From: Hyphomonas jannaschiana VP2
Lineage (GTDB): Bacteria > Pseudomonadota > Alphaproteobacteria > Caulobacterales > Hyphomonadaceae
NCBI RefSeq assembly: GCF_000685215.1
Contig: NZ_ARYJ01000007.1
Span: forward strand, 1 to 64,000
Length of the DNA stretch: 64,000 bases
Direction: 5' to 3'
Below are positions 8,373 through 16,500 of this stretch, piece by piece. Each line of letters begins with the position of its first letter. The stretch's first letter is position 1. The translations under genes and the position numbers were made by a program. The notes below the pieces were generated by a model that saw only the letters and a program-made list of their open reading frames with translations, was not told the DNA's origin and ran no database searches.

Positions 8373-8892
8373 GGCCTTTCTCGCGCTGGGAACCAATCTG
8401 GGCGACCGGGAAGACTATCTGGCACGCGCGCTGGCGCAGCTGGAGGAGGCGGAAGGGATTTGTCTCGGCCAGCTCTCCCGCGTCTACACCTCGAAGGCCT
8501 GGGGCGTCACTGATCAGCCCGACTTCTTCAACATCTGTGTGCAGATCGAAACGGATCTGGCGCCGCTTGATCTGCTGGACGTGTGCAAACGTATCGAGCG
8601 GGAGCTGGGGCGAGAGGTGCGCGAGCGCTGGGGGCCGCGCGAGATCGATATCGACATCCTCCTGATGGACGGCGTGGACATGGATACGCCAACCCTGACC
8701 ATTCCGCATGCGCGTATGATGGAGCGGCGCTTCGTGATGGACCCGCTGGCCGAAATCGCGCCGGACCGGGAGATCGACGGGATCCGCGTGGCGGACCTGT
8801 CGCGGCATCTGCGGGCTGACCCGGGCGCTCTGGCGTGTGCCCCGGATACTGTCGCGACGGAACGGCTCGGCGCCTTGCGGTCGCAGGACTGA
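8365..8892 (+). CDS. folK: 2-amino-4-hydroxy-6-hydroxymethyldihydropteridine pyrophosphokinase
   Basis: A 175-residue HPPK that transfers pyrophosphate from ATP to hydroxymethyl-dihydropterin, supplying FolP. The N-terminus FLALGTNLGDRE and the signature RWGPREIDIDILL (about residues 90-102), with its two metal-binding Asp residues, are diagnostic. Further matches are FFNICVQIET, TIPHARMMER and RRFVMDPLAEIAP. I chose ATG 8365, which overlaps folB by eight bases and puts the conserved first strand at the start. An upstream GTG at 8362 is directly adjacent and cannot be excluded. The last 25 residues are an extra low-complexity tail. Confidence 0.95.
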   Translation: MAEAFLALGTNLGDREDYLARALAQLEEAEGICLGQLSRVYTSKAWGVTDQPDFFNICVQIETDLAPLDLLDVCKRIERELGREVRERWGPREIDIDILLMDGVDMDTPTLTIPHARMMERRFVMDPLAEIAPDREIDGIRVADLSRHLRADPGALACAPDTVATERLGALRSQD

Positions 8893-8960
8893 GGACGGCG
8901 CGGTCTATATCGGAACAGAGGCGCCGACCTGCACGTTGGTATCCTGAAAGGAGCACCGAC

Positions 8961-9263
8961 ATGACCCGCTATGCAACCGATATGGCCCCCACAAACAAGG
9001 AAACGGAAGGCAATCATGGCGTTCTGCGCGATGACGGTCAGAAGGACCGTCCGAAAGATGAGAGCGTGCAGGAGCGCATCGACGAGGGCAACAATCCGGT
9101 CCTCATGCCGCGTGACGAACGTTTTCCGAATGCGCCCGATACGCTGAACGCCGACAAGGGCGCGCGGCCGGCCGAGGAAACGGCCAACCGCGAAACCCTG
9201 AATACGCAGGAACTCGAAGACGCTTACGCGCAGACGGATCCGGGCGTTACACCGAAGGACTGA
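8961..9263 (+). CDS. Small acidic hydrophilic hypothetical protein
   Basis: A 100-residue protein with a good ribosome-binding site (AAAGGAG, seven bases before ATG 8961). It is rich in Asp, Glu, Asn, Lys and Pro, has no hydrophobic segment and no cysteine, and is probably largely disordered. Phrases such as VQERIDEGNNPVLMPRDERF and RPAEETANRE suggest charged helices separated by turns. I do not recognise the family. It lies 68 bases after folK and ends five bases before the convergent pntB stop, with no visible terminator between them. Codon usage looks like the neighbours. Confidence 0.65.
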   Translation: MTRYATDMAPTNKETEGNHGVLRDDGQKDRPKDESVQERIDEGNNPVLMPRDERFPNAPDTLNADKGARPAEETANRETLNTQELEDAYAQTDPGVTPKD

Positions 9264-9267
9264 CGCC

Positions 9268-10686
9268 CTAGAGCGACTTGACGATGTCTTCCACCATCTT
9301 CTTCGCGTCAGCGAGCAACATCATTGTGTTGTCGTTGAAGAAGAGCGGGTTATCGACACCGGCATAGCCGGAGCCCATCGAGCGCTTAACGAACAGCACG
9401 GTGCGGGCGTTCTCAACGTCGAGCACCGGCATCCCGTAGATCGGCGAGGATTTGTCCGTCTTGGCTGACGGGTTGGTCACGTCATTGGCGCCGATGACGA
9501 AGGCCACATCCGCGGTCGAGAATTCGGAGTTGATGTCCTCCAGCTCGAACACTTCGTCATAGGGCACCTGGGCTTCAGCCAGCAGCACGTTCATGTGCCC
9601 CGGCATCCGGCCTGCGACCGGGTGGATGGCATACTTCACTTCGACGCCTTCCTCCTTCAGCAGCTCCGCCATTTCCTTCAGCGCGTGCTGGGCCTGCGCC
9701 ACAGCCATGCCGTAGCCCGGCACGATGATGACCTTGGAGGCGTTCTTCATGATGAAGGCCGCATCGTCGGCAGAGCCCTTCTTGAACGGGCGGTCGACGG
9801 CCGGGCCACCTGCGCCTGCTGCAGAATCGTCAGCACCGAAGCCACCGAGGATCACCGAGATGAAGCTACGGTTCATGCCTTTGCACATGATGTAGGAGAG
9901 GATCGCACCGGAGGAGCCGACAAGGGCGCCCGTGATGATCAGGGCAAAATTTCCAAGCGTGAAGCCGAGGGCGGCAGCCGCCCAACCCGAATAGGAGTTC
10001 AGCATCGACACGACGACCGGCATGTCGGCCCCGCCGATCGGGATGATCAGCGTGATGCCGAGGATCAGGGCGAGCACTGTGAGGCCCCAGAAGGCCCACG
10101 GTGCCTGTCCGTTCACGGAAATCAGGTAGCCAAGCAGGCCAATAATGCCGAGACCAATCAGGATGTTCAGCAGGTGGCGGGCTGGCAGCATGATCGGCGC
10201 ACCGCTCATATTGCCGTTCAGTTTCGCAAACGCGATGACCGAGCCGGTGAAGGTGAGGGCACCGATCGCTGAGCCAAGACCGAGTTCGATCAGGGATGCG
10301 CCCTTGATGCCGACATCGCCTGCGATGCCGAACTGGATCGGCGAGTAGAAGGCCGCTGCGGCCACGAGCACGGCGGCCATGCCGACAAGGCTATGGAACG
10401 CGGCAACAAGCTGAGGCATCGCCGTCATGGGGATGCGGCGGGCAATGATTGCGCCGATGATGCCGCCCACGGCAACACCAGCCAGGATCAGGCCCCATGT
10501 GGTGAGGTCAAGATCACCCCAGAGAAGGGCGAGCGTGGTGCCCACGGCGATGGCCATGCCGATCATGCCGTTGCGGTTGCCCGCGCGGCTGGTGGCAGGG
10601 CTGGAAAGGCCGCGAAGGGCCAGAATGAAGAGGATGCCGGCGATCAGATAGAGCAGCGGCGCCCAGGTGGAGTGGAAGGAGTCCAT
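9268..10686 (-). CDS. pntB: NAD(P) transhydrogenase subunit beta
   Basis: A 472-residue membrane subunit of the proton-translocating transhydrogenase, which uses the proton gradient to reduce NADP+ with NADH. The first 290 residues hold about nine membrane helices, including GNMSGAPIMLPARH. A linker follows, then the NADP(H)-binding domain III with VIIVPGYGMAVAQAQ, YAIHPVAGRMPGHMNVLLAEA, DVAFVIGANDVTNP and GMPVLDVENA. Length matches the family. It is the last gene of pntAA-pntAB-pntB on the minus strand, three bases after pntAB, and converges on a small unknown gene. Confidence 0.97.
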   Translation of the reverse strand: MDSFHSTWAPLLYLIAGILFILALRGLSSPATSRAGNRNGMIGMAIAVGTTLALLWGDLDLTTWGLILAGVAVGGIIGAIIARRIPMTAMPQLVAAFHSLVGMAAVLVAAAAFYSPIQFGIAGDVGIKGASLIELGLGSAIGALTFTGSVIAFAKLNGNMSGAPIMLPARHLLNILIGLGIIGLLGYLISVNGQAPWAFWGLTVLALILGITLIIPIGGADMPVVVSMLNSYSGWAAAALGFTLGNFALIITGALVGSSGAILSYIMCKGMNRSFISVILGGFGADDSAAGAGGPAVDRPFKKGSADDAAFIMKNASKVIIVPGYGMAVAQAQHALKEMAELLKEEGVEVKYAIHPVAGRMPGHMNVLLAEAQVPYDEVFELEDINSEFSTADVAFVIGANDVTNPSAKTDKSSPIYGMPVLDVENARTVLFVKRSMGSGYAGVDNPLFFNDNTMMLLADAKKMVEDIVKSL

Positions 10687-10689
10687 GAA

Positions 10690-11055
10690 TTAGTCCCCCT
10701 TCTTCTTGTACATGGCCAGCATGCGCTGGGTGACGAGGAAGCCGCCGAAAATGTTCACGCTGGCAAGCGCGACGGCGACCGTGCCGAGGATCTTGGAGAC
10801 CCAGTTGTCGGAGTTGAGGCCGACCGTAGCCGCAGCGACAAGTGCGCCGACAACGATCACGGACGAAATGGCATTGGTCACAGCCATCAGCGGCGTGTGC
10901 AGGGCCGGGGTGACGCTCCACACGACATAATAGCCGACGAAACAGGCCAGCGCGAAGATGGCGGCCAGGAAGACGGTGGAATCGATTCCGCCGCCATCGG
11001 CAAAGGCGGGCAGCGCAACGCTGGCCGCGACGAGGGTCAGGAGTGCGCGTTTCAT
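10690..11055 (-). CDS. pntAB: NAD(P) transhydrogenase subunit alpha part 2
   Basis: A 121-residue membrane protein with three or four predicted helices. It corresponds to the membrane portion that is fused to subunit alpha in E. coli but separate in alphaproteobacteria. The family signature is [18 protein letters not shown] in mid-protein. The N-terminus looks like a signal or first helix ending around ADGG. It overlaps pntAA by four bases (ATGA) and precedes pntB by three bases, so all three subunits are co-translated. It helps to form the proton channel with PntB. Confidence 0.95.
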   Translation of the reverse strand: MKRALLTLVAASVALPAFADGGGIDSTVFLAAIFALACFVGYYVVWSVTPALHTPLMAVTNAISSVIVVGALVAAATVGLNSDNWVSKILGTVAVALASVNIFGGFLVTQRMLAMYKKKGD

Positions 11056-12182
11056 GATTGGATCCTTTCGTTCACCGTGTCGCCGCCCCGGGTGAGGAGC
11101 ATGGCGACGACGACTTCGTCATCGGTGTCGAGATTGAGGCTGCCGTCTTCGGCCGTCACGAGCGGCAGGAAGGCGAGCAGGTTCTTGGCGTAAAGCGAGG
11201 ACGAGTCTGCGGGCAGGCGGGCGGGCAGGTTCGAGAACCCGGCCACTTTCACGCCGCCGACATCGACAATCTCATCCGGCTTCGATAGCGGGCAGTTGCC
11301 GCCCTGCGCCACCGCCATGTCGACGATGACGGATCCCGGCTTCATGCTTTTCACCATATCCTCGGTGATGAGGACGGGCGCAGCCCGGCCCGGGATGAGC
11401 GCCGTGGTGACGACAATGTCCTGTTTTGCGATGTGGCTGGCCGTCAGTTCAGCTTGTTTGGCCTGGTATTCAGGCGACATTTGTTTGGCATAGCCGCCAG
11501 CAGTTTCTGCCGCCTTGAACTCGTCATCCTCGACCGCGATGAACTTCGCACCGAGTGAGGCGACCTGTTCCTTGGCGGCGGGTCGCACGTCGGTTGCGGT
11601 AACCACACCGCCGAGACGGCGGGCGGTGGCGATGGCCTGAAGACCGGCAACGCCGGCCCCCATCACGAACACTTTTGCGGGGGCGACCGTGCCTGCGGCG
11701 GTCATCATCATCGGCATGGCGCGGCCATAAATCTGCGCGCCTTCAATCACGGCACGATAGCCGGAGAGGTTGGACTGGGACGAGAGCGCATCCATGCTCT
11801 GCGCCCTTGTGATACGCGGCGTGAATTCCATCGAGAGCGCCGCAATCTTTTTTGCATTGAGTCCTGCGAGAACCTTCGGGTCCATCGCAAACGGTTCCAT
11901 GAGCGCGATCAGGGCCGTCCCGTCCGGAAGGGCAGCGATCTCGTCTTCTTCTGGTCCGCGGACCTTGAAGACGATGTCTGCCCCCTGGACGGCAGACGCC
12001 GCATCCTTTGCTATGGATGCGCCTGCCTCCTCATAGGCGGAGTCCAGAAACCCGGCAGTCTTGCCGGCATCGGACTCGATTGTAACCGAGTGGCCGGAGG
12101 CCACTAGCTTCTTGACCGTCTCTGGTGTAGCCGCCACACGGGTCTCACCAGAACGTCGTTCCCTCAGCACTGATATTTTCAT
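11052..12182 (-). CDS. pntAA: NAD(P) transhydrogenase subunit alpha part 1
   Basis: A 376-residue soluble NAD(H)-binding subunit (domain I), related to alanine dehydrogenase. It begins [20 protein letters not shown] and contains [10 protein letters not shown]-type sequence, the [12 protein letters not shown]-like region and the Rossmann motif [19 protein letters not shown] near residue 170. [14 protein letters not shown] and [16 protein letters not shown] are further signatures. I chose ATG 12182. The frame remains open far upstream, but that part runs antisense through the SDR gene. The promoter must lie in the 60-base divergent gap, which contains an inverted repeat. Confidence 0.95.
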   Translation of the reverse strand: MKISVLRERRSGETRVAATPETVKKLVASGHSVTIESDAGKTAGFLDSAYEEAGASIAKDAASAVQGADIVFKVRGPEEDEIAALPDGTALIALMEPFAMDPKVLAGLNAKKIAALSMEFTPRITRAQSMDALSSQSNLSGYRAVIEGAQIYGRAMPMMMTAAGTVAPAKVFVMGAGVAGLQAIATARRLGGVVTATDVRPAAKEQVASLGAKFIAVEDDEFKAAETAGGYAKQMSPEYQAKQAELTASHIAKQDIVVTTALIPGRAAPVLITEDMVKSMKPGSVIVDMAVAQGGNCPLSKPDEIVDVGGVKVAGFSNLPARLPADSSSLYAKNLLAFLPLVTAEDGSLNLDTDDEVVVAMLLTRGGDTVNERIQS

Positions 12183-12205
12183 GATGCTAGGAGTAGCGAC
12201 AGAAT

Positions 12206-12220
12206 CTTGCGTTGTGCAAG
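12206..12220. promoter_or_regulatory. Short inverted repeat in the pntAA/SDR divergent gap
   Basis: CTTGC (12206-12210) and GCAAG (12216-12220) are mirror arms around GTTGT, in the centre of the 60-base gap between two divergent genes. The size and position suit a repressor or activator operator, but a 5-bp arm can occur by chance. Confidence 0.25.
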
Positions 12221-12242
12221 TGCGAAATGAGGAGTTTGGGGC

Positions 12243-13010
12243 ATGGATTTGTTTAGTCTTTCTGACAAGACCGCTTTGGTGACCGGTGCATCGAGCGGAT
12301 TGGGCCGCCATTTTGCGAAGGTTCTGTCTCAGGCTGGCGCCGATGTTGTGCTTGCTGCGCGCCGCATGGATCGCCTGGAAGCACTGGCGGAAGAGATTAC
12401 CAAATCCGGCGGCCGCGCCCTGCCGGTGGAGATGGACGTGACGTCTGACGAGAGCGTCAGCGGGGCTTTTGCAGAGGTCAAAGAAGCGCTGGGCCGTCCC
12501 TGCGATATTATTGTGAGCAATTCGGGTATGTCGCGCGATACCTGGTTCCGCGACCAGAGCGAAGATGACTGGAACGCGGTCATCGATACGAATCTGAACG
12601 GTGTCTGGCGGGTCGGGAAGCACGCGACGAATGCGATGATCGAGGCCGGCGTGCCTGGTTCGATCATCAATATCGCGTCGATCACCGGCCTGCAGCCGCA
12701 GATGATGACCACCGCATATTGCGTCTCCAAGGCAGGCGTCGAGCACCTGACGAAGCAGATGGCGCTGGAGAATGCGCGCTACGGGATCCGCGTGAATGCG
12801 ATCTCGCCGGGCTACTACAAGACCGACATCAATGCCGACTATCTCGATTCCGATGCGGGCGACAAAATGCGCAAGCGGATCGCGATGAAGCGCTTCGGCG
12901 AGCATCACGAACTGGACGGGGCGCTGCTCTTGCTGTCGTCCAGGGCTGGCAGCTACATGACCGGCTCGAACATTGTCGTCGACGGTGGTCATCTGCTGCT
13001 GCCGCTCTAG
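12243..13010 (+). CDS. Short-chain dehydrogenase/reductase
   Basis: A 255-residue classical SDR oxidoreductase. The cofactor motif TGASSGLG is at 14-21, and Arg40-Arg41 after the second strand suggests NADP(H) preference. The catalytic residues are Asn117 (TNLNG), Ser146 (NIASITG), Tyr159 and Lys163 (YCVSK). The usual NNAG motif reads SNSG at 92-95, a modest deviation. The C-terminal SNIVVDGGHLL is typical of the FabG-like branch. AATGAGGAG precedes the ATG. It is divergent from the transhydrogenase genes, so a link to NADPH supply is possible but unproven. The substrate is unknown. Confidence 0.93.
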   Translation: MDLFSLSDKTALVTGASSGLGRHFAKVLSQAGADVVLAARRMDRLEALAEEITKSGGRALPVEMDVTSDESVSGAFAEVKEALGRPCDIIVSNSGMSRDTWFRDQSEDDWNAVIDTNLNGVWRVGKHATNAMIEAGVPGSIINIASITGLQPQMMTTAYCVSKAGVEHLTKQMALENARYGIRVNAISPGYYKTDINADYLDSDAGDKMRKRIAMKRFGEHHELDGALLLLSSRAGSYMTGSNIVVDGGHLLLPL

Positions 13011-13095
13011 CGATAAAACTCATTCTTTTATCTGGCGTTAGCCAAGCCTTAGGGTCTGGGATGGCAGAAGGGACGGCAATCTGAAGGAGATTGCC

Positions 13096-13368
13096 GTGTC
13101 CGCCCTCAAAGCCCCGAAAGACAATCATCCGGAAACCGATGCGGCGCATGACGCGGAGGCCAATGCCCCGGCGCGGGAAACGCATGGCTGGCAATTCGGT
13201 GACCTCAAGGCCCATGGCGCGGGATCTCCGGCCCGGAAGCTCCAGTCGCACCTGGCAGAGCGCCTGCACCGGGCAAACCGGTTGCCCATCCGGGGTGCAC
13301 TGGCCACGCTGGCTGTGATTTGCCTATCGATGTCTGTCGCAGGCCTCTACCTGCTTACATTTGCCTGA
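13096..13368 (+). CDS. Small single-pass membrane protein, unknown function
   Basis: A 90-residue protein starting at GTG 13096 with a strong site (GAAGGAG) six bases upstream. The first 65 residues are hydrophilic and rich in Ala, His and charged residues. The last 25 residues form one membrane helix ending in LYLLTFA at the C-terminus, so it looks tail-anchored with its bulk in the cytoplasm. The segment before the helix (RKLQSHLAERLHRANR) is basic and amphipathic. I do not recognise the family. It lies between the SDR gene and galU, with gaps of about 85 and 105 bases. Confidence 0.6.
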   Translation: MSALKAPKDNHPETDAAHDAEANAPARETHGWQFGDLKAHGAGSPARKLQSHLAERLHRANRLPIRGALATLAVICLSMSVAGLYLLTFA

Positions 13369-13473
13369 CACATTACCGGGATAGGTTTTGGTGATGCCCT
13401 TGGGTGACCTTGGCAGGCAAATTGCTTATCAAACAGGGCAGTTTTCACCTGATACACGAGAAATGGATTTGAT

Positions 13474-14346
13474 ATGCGCGTAAAAAAGGCTGTCCTGCCG
13501 GTTGCTGGCTTCGGCACACGTGTGCTGCCGGCAACAAAAGCGATTCCGAAGGAAATGCTTCCGGTCGTTGATCGCCCCGCCATTCAATATGTGGTCGATG
13601 AAGCGCTTGAAGCCGGCATTGAGCACATTGTTTTCGTCACGGGGCGCAACAAAGGCGCGATCGAAGACTATTTCGACCATTCCTACGAACTGGAAGAAGC
13701 CCTCGTCGCGAAGAAGAAAGACGCCATCCTGAAACAGGTGGAGCAGAGCCGCCTGCCGTCCGGCGCGGCGAGCTTTACCCGCCAGCAAAAGCCGCTGGGA
13801 CTTGGTCACGCTGTCTGGTGTGCCCGGGACATCATCGGCAACGAGCCGTTCGCCGTGCTGCTGCCGGACGTGATCGTGAAGGGCAAACCGTCCTGCCTCG
13901 CGCAGATGGTTGCGGCCTATGATAAGGTCGGCGGCAACATCGTCGCGGTCGACCCGGTGCCGGAAGAGCGCGTGTCCTCCTATGGTGTGATCGCTCCGGT
14001 CGAGCGCGATGGGCGCCTGATCCGCATGTCCGGCATGGTGGAGAAGCCGCCGGTCGAATCGGCGCCGTCGAACCTTGCGATAACCGGCCGCTACATCCTG
14101 CAGCCGGAAATCTTCGATCTCCTCGAAAACCAGGGCAAAGGCGCCGGTGGCGAGATCCAGCTCACCGACTCCATGGCCACCCTGATGGAGAGCCAGGAAT
14201 TTTACGCTTATGAATTCGAAGGCGCGCCGTATGATTGCGGATCCAAGGTCGGCTATTTCGAAGCGGTGCTGGCCCATGCCCTCGATAATGAGGAAACGGC
14301 TGCCGGTGCGCGCGAACTGGTGAAGAAATTCGCCGCAGAGCTCTAA
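13474..14346 (+). CDS. galU: UTP--glucose-1-phosphate uridylyltransferase
   Basis: A 290-residue nucleotidyltransferase that makes UDP-glucose for polysaccharide and lipid head-group synthesis. The N-terminal signature KKAVLPVAGFGTRVLPATKA (about residues 4-23) and the following KEMLPVVDRPAIQYVVDEA are diagnostic, together with FVTGRNKGAIEDYFD, QQKPLGLGHAV, FAVLLPDV and GMVEKP. Length is usual. The gene stands 105 bases after a small membrane protein gene. It is followed closely by the dehydratase gene, with which it may be transcribed. Confidence 0.97.
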   Translation: MRVKKAVLPVAGFGTRVLPATKAIPKEMLPVVDRPAIQYVVDEALEAGIEHIVFVTGRNKGAIEDYFDHSYELEEALVAKKKDAILKQVEQSRLPSGAASFTRQQKPLGLGHAVWCARDIIGNEPFAVLLPDVIVKGKPSCLAQMVAAYDKVGGNIVAVDPVPEERVSSYGVIAPVERDGRLIRMSGMVEKPPVESAPSNLAITGRYILQPEIFDLLENQGKGAGGEIQLTDSMATLMESQEFYAYEFEGAPYDCGSKVGYFEAVLAHALDNEETAAGARELVKKFAAEL

Positions 14347-14363
14347 GCTGATTTTCCCGGAGG

Positions 14364-14389
14364 CCATGGCGCGCTATGGAGCGCCATGG
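14364..14389 (+). promoter_or_regulatory. Inverted repeat that includes the dehydratase start codon
   Basis: CCATGGCGC (14364-14372) and GCGCCATGG (14381-14389) form a perfect 9-bp stem with an 8-base loop. The ATG of the dehydratase gene (14386-14388) is inside the right arm and GGAGG lies just before the left arm. In mRNA this could hide the start codon and lower translation. Confidence 0.45.
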
Positions 14390-15375
14390 CTTTCGATTCC
14401 CTTCCGACGCATTCAGATGTCCTCGCCGCCGCAGCGCGGCTGACCGATCTTGTCCGAAAAACGCCTGTGCTTCAGCATGATGTGCTTGATGCTATGTCAG
14501 GCGCCCGCCTCTTCGTGAAGGCGGAATGCCTGCAGGAAACCGGCAGCTTCAAGATCCGCGGCGCGACGAACCGCCTGTTGCAGATTCCGGAAGCGCAGCG
14601 CCCGGCGGGTGTCGTGGCGTTCTCTTCCGGCAATCACGCGCAGGGCGTTGCACGGGCAGCGCGCCTGCTGGGCATGCCGGCCCTCATCGTCATGCCGTCT
14701 GATGCGCCCGCGGTGAAAGTCGAAGGTGTGCGGGCGGATGGTGGAGAAATCCGCTTCTACGACCGCAATACGGAAAGCCGGGAAGTCATCGCCCAACAGA
14801 TTGCGGCGGAGCGCGGCGCCATTGTTGTGCCAAGTTTCGACGACCCGCACATCATTTGCGGGCAGGGCACGGCAGGCCTGGAGTTTGCAGCTCAGATGGA
14901 AGAGGCGGGCGAACGGCTCGATTATCTGATCACGCCGGCTGGCGGGGGCGGTCTTGCCTCCGGCATTGCCCTGGCGCTGGAAGGTGTCTCTTCCGGCACG
15001 CGTGTCTGGGTGGCCGAACCGGAAGGGCATGACGACTGGAGACGGTCCCTCGCCAGCGGACGTATCGAGGCAAATGCCCCTGGAACGCGGTCCATCTGCG
15101 ATGCGATCCTCACTCCGGCACCGGGTGAACTGACTTTCGCGATCGGCAAACGCCTGTTCGGCGGGGGCGTACCCGTTACCGATGCACAAGTGAAAGATGC
15201 AATGCGGGCGGCGTTCCGCTATCTCCGGATTGTCGCAGAGCCGGGCGGCGCGGCTGCACTGGCGGGCGCATTGTCATGCCTGCCGGAAACCATGAAGGGC
15301 AAGACGGTCGGTATCGTGGTCAGTGGCGGGAATGTGGATGCGGGCGACTATGCGGGCGTGCTGTCTGAAGCCTGA
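14386..15375 (+). CDS. Threonine/serine dehydratase-like PLP enzyme
   Basis: A 329-residue fold-type II pyridoxal-phosphate enzyme of the threonine ammonia-lyase / serine racemase group. Lys56 in GSFKIRGA is the Schiff-base lysine. SSGNHAQGVA binds the substrate carboxylate, the glycine loop AGGGGLAS near residue 185 binds the cofactor phosphate, and SGGNVD near the C-terminus closes the site. There is no ACT regulatory domain, so it is the short catabolic type rather than the feedback-regulated biosynthetic type. It makes 2-oxobutanoate from threonine or pyruvate from serine. Serine racemase activity cannot be excluded. Confidence 0.87.
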   Translation: MAFDSLPTHSDVLAAAARLTDLVRKTPVLQHDVLDAMSGARLFVKAECLQETGSFKIRGATNRLLQIPEAQRPAGVVAFSSGNHAQGVARAARLLGMPALIVMPSDAPAVKVEGVRADGGEIRFYDRNTESREVIAQQIAAERGAIVVPSFDDPHIICGQGTAGLEFAAQMEEAGERLDYLITPAGGGGLASGIALALEGVSSGTRVWVAEPEGHDDWRRSLASGRIEANAPGTRSICDAILTPAPGELTFAIGKRLFGGGVPVTDAQVKDAMRAAFRYLRIVAEPGGAAALAGALSCLPETMKGKTVGIVVSGGNVDAGDYAGVLSEA

Positions 15376-15417
15376 GGTGCGCATAACATTCCCCAACGGA
15401 TGGAATGGGCGCGCACC
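15376..15417 (+). terminator. Nested hairpin after the dehydratase gene
   Basis: GGTGCGC (15376-15382) pairs with GCGCACC (15411-15417), and inside it CATTCC (15387-15392) pairs with GGAATG (15402-15407). The structure begins at the base after the stop codon. There is no T-run, only TTCTGCC, so it may stabilise the 3' end or act as a weak terminator before the pilus operon. Confidence 0.45.
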
Positions 15418-15467
15418 TTCTGCCTGATTTCATCGCTCTGAAAAATTCAGACTTATGGTTTGCGGCA

Positions 15468-15495
15468 GGTTAATTCACCTTGCTTCTTGGTTAAT
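15468..15495. promoter_or_regulatory. Two GGTTAAT direct repeats 21 bp apart upstream of cpaB
   Basis: Identical heptamers at 15468-15474 and 15489-15495 are two helical turns apart, about 115 bases before the cpaB start. Each contains GTTAA, the complement of the TTAAC half of the CtrA box. The full TTAA-N7-TTAA spacing is not present. This could be a binding site for a regulator of the pilus operon. Confidence 0.35.
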
Positions 15496-15609
15496 GCGCC
15501 GTTCCGGCACATTTCGAGATTTATCTGCACGTCTTCAAGAGACCTTACCGTCTACGTCCTAACCATGACAGTCGGAGCATTCGCGCCGGCCTGGCGCAGT
15601 GAGGGAGCG

Positions 15610-16500
15610 ATGAAGACAACACCCTTAATCAGTCTCGGGCTTTCGGTTGTCCTGGGCGCAGGAGCCGTCCTGCTGGGACGTTACTATATGTCTGATGAAC
15701 GCACGCGGGCAGACGCCGAAACGAACGTGCCGGCCGTCACCACGGCAGGCGTTATGGTTGCCGCACGGACAATTGAAACCGGAGAGCTGCTTGAGCCCTC
15801 CATGCTGAAGCGTGTGGACTGGCCGACGGATATTGTTCCGGCCGGCACTCTGTTTGCCGGAGATGACCTGCCGGAGAAGGCTTATTCCCGCGGACTGATC
15901 GTCGAAGGCGAGCCGGTAAATGTCAGCAAGCTGGACCTCAGCGGCGCGACCCTGACCCTGGCAGGCGCTATCAAGCCGGGCATGCGCGCCGTTTCCATCG
16001 TTGTGCGGAATGATACCGGCGTTTCCGGCTTCGTGCTGCCAGGTGACCGCGTAGACGTCAACGAGTTCATTCCGCGTGAGGGGCAGGGGAGCTCCTATGC
16101 GCGCGGTAATGAAGACATGCGTATTTCCGGTGATCTGATCGCGCGCCCGGTTCTGAAAAATGTTTCGGTGCTTGCAGTCGACCAGATTTTCGAACCAAAC
16201 CTTGAAGGTGCGATGCCGTCCAATACTGTCACACTGGAAGTGACGCCGGAAGGTTCTCTGGCGCTTGGCGCAGCAAGCCAGCGCGGCGCCCTAGGCCTCG
16301 CTCTGATCGGGCGGGATGAGGAGGCGGAGCTGATCGTCGCGGCGCAGGAGCAGGTGAAGAAGCCTGCGGTTATCCGCACGCCGGTCGTACGCCGAAATTC
16401 CCCCTCGACCGCACAGGTGCGGGTCATCAACGGTAATCAGGAGACGGAGGTTACCGCGCCTGTCAGCCCGGGCAATCCTCCGAAGAAGGTAACGGACTGA
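15610..16500 (+). CDS. cpaB: Flp/Tad pilus assembly protein CpaB
   Basis: A 296-residue periplasmic, membrane-anchored component of the Tad (Flp) pilus machine, thought to support the secretin. One membrane helix spans about residues 5-23. A SAF-like domain follows (VMVAARTIETGELLEPSML), then the RcpC/CpaB region with AVSIVVRNDTGVSGFVLPGDRVDV, which is diagnostic. I chose ATG 15610 because GAGGGAG lies directly upstream; a longer frame from 15460 adds residues unlike a signal sequence. It opens the seven-gene pilus operon, and its stop shares one base with the cpaC start. Confidence 0.92.
   Translation: MKTTPLISLGLSVVLGAGAVLLGRYYMSDERTRADAETNVPAVTTAGVMVAARTIETGELLEPSMLKRVDWPTDIVPAGTLFAGDDLPEKAYSRGLIVEGEPVNVSKLDLSGATLTLAGAIKPGMRAVSIVVRNDTGVSGFVLPGDRVDVNEFIPREGQGSSYARGNEDMRISGDLIARPVLKNVSVLAVDQIFEPNLEGAMPSNTVTLEVTPEGSLALGAASQRGALGLALIGRDEEAELIVAAQEQVKKPAVIRTPVVRRNSPSTAQVRVINGNQETEVTAPVSPGNPPKKVTD

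Noticed and set aside
12183-12992. Upstream extension of pntAA through the SDR gene
   Set aside because: The frame is open by chance on the antisense strand of a well-supported SDR gene; pntAA begins naturally at MKISVLRE.
15460-15609. Longer cpaB start
   Set aside because: The added residues do not look like a signal sequence, and GAGGGAG directly precedes ATG 15610.
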